A DNA stretch of 64,000 bases from JADGGM01 sp025449955 (GTDB taxonomy: Bacteria; Gemmatimonadota; Gemmatimonadetes; Gemmatimonadales; Gemmatimonadaceae): the NCBI GenBank assembly GCA_036554285.1, contig DATBNO010000073.1, positions 1 to 64,000 on the forward strand, written 5' to 3'. The translations under genes were made by a program, and so were the position numbers. Each line of letters begins with the position of its first letter. Position 1 is the stretch's first letter. The notes beneath the pieces are model-generated. The model worked only from the letters and a program-made list of their open reading frames with translations. It ran no database searches and had not been told where the DNA came from. Below, one piece after another: positions 60,646-64,000 of this stretch.

Positions 60646-60716
60646 GCCTCGTTCCCCCAGGATGGCATGCCGCTGGCGCGGCCAATATCCACGATTGTCG
60701 AGGTGATGCCGCGTGA

Positions 60717-60762
60717 ACCGGCGCTACGCCGGTGTCGTAAAACTATCGGAATGACACAGCAA
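60717..60762 (-). promoter_or_regulatory. Candidate gltA promoter with hairpin at the start site
   Basis: Minus strand TTGCTG (60762-60757), a 17-nt spacer and TACGAC (60739-60734) make a sigma70-like promoter. A perfect 7-bp inverted repeat ACCGGCG-CTA-CGCCGGT (60717-60733 on the plus strand) begins right at the expected start of transcription, so it may be an operator or 5' stem. Confidence 0.4.
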
Positions 60763-60861
60763 TGGGATGGGGTTCCCACGTCGTTGCGCGCGCTCGTTTC
60801 GCAATGAAGATTGGCGCGAACGTTTGACCCGCGAGCCAGTTTGCGATGCCGATTCTCTCGC

Positions 60862-61941
60862 TCAAGTCACCACGAGGTCACGTTCGATGTCGGCGACGGA
60901 CGCGCAGCCACAGAGCGCCATCGCGATGTCGAGCTCGTCGCGCAGCGTGGTGAGCACGCGCGCCACGCCGGCCTCGCCGTCCAGCGCCAGGCCCCACAGC
61001 ACCGGTCTGCCCACGAGCACGGCGCGTGCACCCAGCGCCAGGGCCTTGAGCACGTCCGTGCCGCGCCTAACGCCGCCGTCCACCAGCACCGGCATGCGGG
61101 ACCCGGCGGCCTCGGCCACCTCGGGGAGCGCCCGAATCGTGGGCACGGCCGTATCGAGCTGGCGTCCGCCGTGGTTCGACACGATCACCGCATCGACGCC
61201 GTGGTCCGCCGCGCGCTTCGCATCGTCGCCGCGCATCACACCCTTGAGCACCAGCGGCAGCGGACACACACGCCGCAGCCAGGCCAGGTCTTTCCACGTG
61301 ACACTCGCATCGTGGCGCGCGGCAAAGTACATCGCGAGCGCCGAGTCCTTGTCCGACGATCCGGTGGTGGCGGCGCCCTTCCCGGCCATCATGTTGGCGA
61401 ACGCGACGCCCGGTGGTGGTTGGAAGGTGTTCCGCACGTCGCGCTCTCGGCGGCCGAGAACCGGCGTGTCGACCGTGAGGACGAGCGCACCGTATCCACA
61501 CGCGGACACTCGCGCCAGCATGGCTTCAGTGAGCGCGCGATCTTGATGGACATAGATTTGGAACCACGGTGCCAACGCGCACGCCGCGCGGATATCCTCG
61601 GCGGTCACGCTGGACAGCGTGCTAACGGTGAGCAAGGTCTTGAGCGACGTCACGGCGCGCGCGGTGGCGAGCTCGCCGTCGGTGTGCGCCATGCGCTGCA
61701 GCGCCATCGGCGCCACGAGGACGGGAAACGCGAGCGTGGCGCCGAGCAGCGTGGTCGAGAGATCGCGGTGACTGACGTCGACGAGCACTCGCGGGCGCAG
61801 CGCGATCGCGTCGTACGCGTGACGGTTGGCGCCCAACGTGATTTCGTCGTGGGCGCCGCCCGCGAAGTAGTCGAAAACCGCTATCGGGAGTCGCGGCTTC
61901 GCGAGCGCTTCGAGCTCGAGCAAATTCACGAACGTCGTCAC
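60862..61941 (-). CDS. FMN-dependent alpha-hydroxy acid oxidase/dehydrogenase
   Basis: The 359-aa member of the lactate/glycolate oxidase family has every catalytic residue in place: Tyr25 in FDYFAGGA, Tyr130 in FQIYVHQ, Asp158 in LTVDTP, His257 and Arg260 in SNHGGRQLD. There is no signal peptide, so it is cytoplasmic. GTG start at 61941. Exact substrate (lactate, glycolate, mandelate) cannot be read off. Divergent from the cyclodeaminase-like gene across 53 bp. Confidence 0.9.
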   Translation of the reverse strand: MTTFVNLLELEALAKPRLPIAVFDYFAGGAHDEITLGANRHAYDAIALRPRVLVDVSHRDLSTTLLGATLAFPVLVAPMALQRMAHTDGELATARAVTSLKTLLTVSTLSSVTAEDIRAACALAPWFQIYVHQDRALTEAMLARVSACGYGALVLTVDTPVLGRRERDVRNTFQPPPGVAFANMMAGKGAATTGSSDKDSALAMYFAARHDASVTWKDLAWLRRVCPLPLVLKGVMRGDDAKRAADHGVDAVIVSNHGGRQLDTAVPTIRALPEVAEAAGSRMPVLVDGGVRRGTDVLKALALGARAVLVGRPVLWGLALDGEAGVARVLTTLRDELDIAMALCGCASVADIERDLVVT

Positions 61942-61994
61942 GAAGTCTCCCGAGGGTGGCGAAAGAACGCGGTTCCCGCATGGAGAGTGTCGGC

Positions 61995-62981
61995 ATGAGC
62001 ACCATCGTTGTCAACGGGACGCGTGTGCGGCAGTTCCTGCCAATGCGCGATTGCATCGAAGCCATGGAGCGCGCGCTCCGCGCACTGGCGCGCGGAGGCG
62101 CGGTCGTTCCTTTGCGACCGGTGGTCCGCATCCCGGGCGACGCGGGCGGCGCTCTCGCCGTCATGCCGGCGTATCTCGACGACCCTCGGTCGCTCGGCGT
62201 GAAAGCGATCAGCGTGTTCGCGGGCAACGAGGGCACGGTTCACGACTCGCATCAGGGTGCGGTGCTGTTGTTCGATCCGGGCCATGGCGCGTTGGTCGCG
62301 ATCATGGATGCGGGCGCGATCACCGCGGTGCGCACGGCCGCGGTGTCTGGCCTGGCCACGCGGCTGCTCGCGCGACCTGAGGCCGGCGACCTCGCGATAC
62401 TCGGCGCGGGGGTGCAGGCGCACAGTCATCTCGAAGCGATGCGCGCAGTGCGTCCCGTGCACCGCGTGCGGGTGTGGAGTCGCACCCATGCGCGCGCCGT
62501 CGAGTTTGCCCAGCGCTACAATGCGCCCGACCTTCCGGTGACCGCGGTGATGGAACCGCACGAGGCGATCGACGGCGCCGACCTCGTGTGTACGGTCACG
62601 TCCTCGCGCGAGCCGGTGGTGATGGGCGATTGGCTGGCACCGGGCGCGCACCTGAACGTCGTCGGCGCGAGCGTGGCGGCGGCCCGCGAAGTGGACACGA
62701 CGGCCATTCTGCGCTCGGCCTGCTTCGTGGACCGACGCGAATCGGCGTTGCGCGAAGCGGGCGATCTGGTGATTCCGATCCGCGACGGCGCGGTGGCCGA
62801 GTCGCACATCCGTGCGGAGTTAGGCGAACTACTCGAGGGGCAGAGTCCGGGGCGCCTCACGCCGCAGGAGATCACGCTGTTCAAGTCTGTCGGGCTGGCG
62901 GTGGAGGATCTGGGAGCCGCCGACATCGTGTATCGCCGCGCGCAGGGCGACGACGACGTGCCGCGCATCGACCTCCGCTGA
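61995..62981 (+). CDS. Ornithine cyclodeaminase/mu-crystallin family enzyme
   Basis: The 328-aa NAD-dependent protein has MPAYLDDPRSLGVKAISVF, DAGAITAVRTAAVSGLAT, the Rossmann GAGVQAHSHLEA and GAHLNVVGAS motifs. Members act as ornithine cyclodeaminase, alanine dehydrogenase or imine reductase; I cannot choose between them. ATG at 61995 preferred because it gives the usual family N-terminus; GTG 61956 and ATG 61980 are alternatives. It converges with the sarcosine-oxidase-like gene. Confidence 0.87.
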   Translation: MSTIVVNGTRVRQFLPMRDCIEAMERALRALARGGAVVPLRPVVRIPGDAGGALAVMPAYLDDPRSLGVKAISVFAGNEGTVHDSHQGAVLLFDPGHGALVAIMDAGAITAVRTAAVSGLATRLLARPEAGDLAILGAGVQAHSHLEAMRAVRPVHRVRVWSRTHARAVEFAQRYNAPDLPVTAVMEPHEAIDGADLVCTVTSSREPVVMGDWLAPGAHLNVVGASVAAAREVDTTAILRSACFVDRRESALREAGDLVIPIRDGAVAESHIRAELGELLEGQSPGRLTPQEITLFKSVGLAVEDLGAADIVYRRAQGDDDVPRIDLR

Positions 62982-62993
62982 CCGGCTTCTCCG

Positions 62994-64000
62994 TTAGGCG
63001 CCCGTGCCGCCGGCGGCGAATCGCGCCACGCGGAAGGGCGCCAGGTCGACGCGCGGCTCCGTGCCTAACGCTAAATCGGCGAGCGCTTCGCCTACCGCCG
63101 GCGCGAACTTGAATCCGTGGCCCGAGCACGCGCTGGCCACGAGCACCTCCGGCACGCCGGGGTGCGCGTCCACAATGAAGTGGCCGTCCGGCGTGTTCGT
63201 GTAGAGGCAACTTGCGCTCTCGCTCACGATGCCCGCGGCATCGGGGAGATAGCGGTCGACGAGCGCGAGCACCGCCGCTTGCTCGCGCTGGCTCGCCGGT
63301 ATCGGAGGCGCGTCCGGGTCGACGATCGGTCCCTGATGGTGGAGCGCGGCCTTGAGCCCGTCTCCGATATCCGGAACCACGTAGAACATGCGGCCCGGTT
63401 CGTACTCCCAGATCGCGACCGGAAGGTGGCGCGCGCTCACACGCTCGGGATGGCGGCGCGGGGTGACCCAGTGCACCACTTGTCGCTCCACGACGAGCGG
63501 GATGCCGACGTTAGGCGCGACGCGCGAGAGCCAGGCACCGGGTGCCAGGATGGCGCGACGAGCGCGGTATGCGCCGAGGTCCGTCGTCACCGTGACGACG
63601 CCCGAGGATACATCCCACCGCACGACGCGCTCGCCGATTTCGAGACGCGCGCCGTGCTCGCGCGCCGCGACCCGCAGTGCCTCCACGCATCGCTCGGCAA
63701 AGAGAATTCCGGCGCGGTGCTCGAGCACGGCCACCGTACCGGCCGGCGCCGCGAGCGCGGGCACGCGGCGGCGGATCTCCGGCGCGTCCAGCACCTCGTG
63801 CTCCACGCCGTGCTCCCGCGCGCTCCGCAGCGCGCCCGACACGAGCACGCCATCTTCGGCGCCTAACGTCAGGCCGCCGGTGCGGCGGAAGAGCGTGCGG
63901 CCGGTTTCGCGCTCGAGATCGGCCCACAATTCATAGGCGCGCCGCACCAGCGGCACATACGCCGGGTGCTCGAAGTACGCCTCGCGGATGATGCGCGTGC
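62994..64000 (-). CDS. Sarcosine oxidase-like FAD enzyme (5' end beyond window)
   Basis: The frame is open to the right edge, so the FAD-binding N-terminus is missing. Visible sequence fits monomeric sarcosine/N-methyl-amino-acid oxidases: IIREAYFEHPAYVPLVRRAY, GPIVDPD region with GLKAALHHQG (candidate oxygen-activating Lys), SCLYTNTPDGHFIVD with the cysteine that carries FAD covalently in this family, and CSGHGFKFAPAVGE. It probably works with the neighbouring oxidase and cyclodeaminase-like enzyme in amino-acid breakdown; this is inference. Confidence 0.88.
   Translation of the reverse strand, partial: TRIIREAYFEHPAYVPLVRRAYELWADLERETGRTLFRRTGGLTLGAEDGVLVSGALRSAREHGVEHEVLDAPEIRRRVPALAAPAGTVAVLEHRAGILFAERCVEALRVAAREHGARLEIGERVVRWDVSSGVVTVTTDLGAYRARRAILAPGAWLSRVAPNVGIPLVVERQVVHWVTPRRHPERVSARHLPVAIWEYEPGRMFYVVPDIGDGLKAALHHQGPIVDPDAPPIPASQREQAAVLALVDRYLPDAAGIVSESASCLYTNTPDGHFIVDAHPGVPEVLVASACSGHGFKFAPAVGEALADLALGTEPRVDLAPFRVARFAAGGTGA

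Overview
The window is GC-rich, gene-dense bacterial chromosome. I infer a Gemmatimonadota-like organism from the high GC content, a meso-DAP type MurE, an actinobacterial/Deinococcus-like type 2 IleRS, an ADOP-type permease with a PadR regulator, and a chemosensory operon carrying an MglA GTPase. No rRNA, phage, integrase, transposase or CRISPR array is visible, so the taxonomic placement is inference only. The first 27 bases are a pure C run, which looks like a contig-end artefact running into a partial murG.

Layout. (1) 0-10.4 kb, minus strand: division and cell wall (dcw) cluster in the order rsmH-ftsL-ftsI-murE-murF-mraY-murD-ftsW-murG, almost all genes overlapping by 1-19 nt. (2) 10.5-12.7 kb: a secreted TPR protein, tRNA-Val(UAC) and a 56-aa two-helix membrane protein. 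(3) 12.7-31.2 kb, minus strand: an unbroken chemosensory/polarity run of 17 genes: cheW, cheY, cheA, cheC, a 902-aa TPR protein, DUF4388 protein, TPR-roadblock protein, roadblock, roadblock, mglA, a tandem-DnaA AAA+ ATPase, DUF4388-TPR protein, cheR, cheD, cheB, cheW, cheW, followed by a TPR protein and a peptidase. No chemoreceptor is present. (4) 31.2-44.3 kb, minus strand: housekeeping genes tilS-hpt-ftsH-folP-cdaA, then yggS-divIVA-PNP-ileS-dksA/traR-lspA-rluD, whose last gene overlaps the first cheW. (5) 44.4-50.9 kb, mostly plus: a small membrane protein, lemA-htpX, an intact ADOP permease, a decayed ADOP permease with padR on the minus strand, and an alpha/beta hydrolase divergent from padR. 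(6) 51-64 kb: TonB-like protein, glyoxylate shunt aceB-aceA, a KdpDE-like two-component pair, a methyltransferase, infA-rpsU, a cysteine-rich small exported protein, gltA, a flavin hydroxy-acid oxidase, an ornithine-cyclodeaminase-like enzyme and a sarcosine-oxidase-like flavoenzyme cut by the right edge.

Functionally, region 3 looks like one signalling machine. CheA/CheY/CheW with CheR, CheB, CheD and CheC form a complete adaptation set, while MglA and three roadblock-fold proteins form a small-GTPase switch of the kind that sets cell polarity in gliding or twitching bacteria. Two DUF4388 proteins, several TPR scaffolds and a two-module DnaA-like ATPase without the DNA-binding domain are embedded between them. 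The ATPase is the most unusual element.

Window-wide signals: the heptamer GCCTAAC/GTTAGGC is far over-represented, and the rare leucine codon TTA appears mostly as TTA-GGC (Leu-Gly). A family of GGGAACGGGG-containing inverted repeats lies between ftsH and folP and upstream of a methyltransferase gene, and an 18-nt piece also sits in frame inside ileS.
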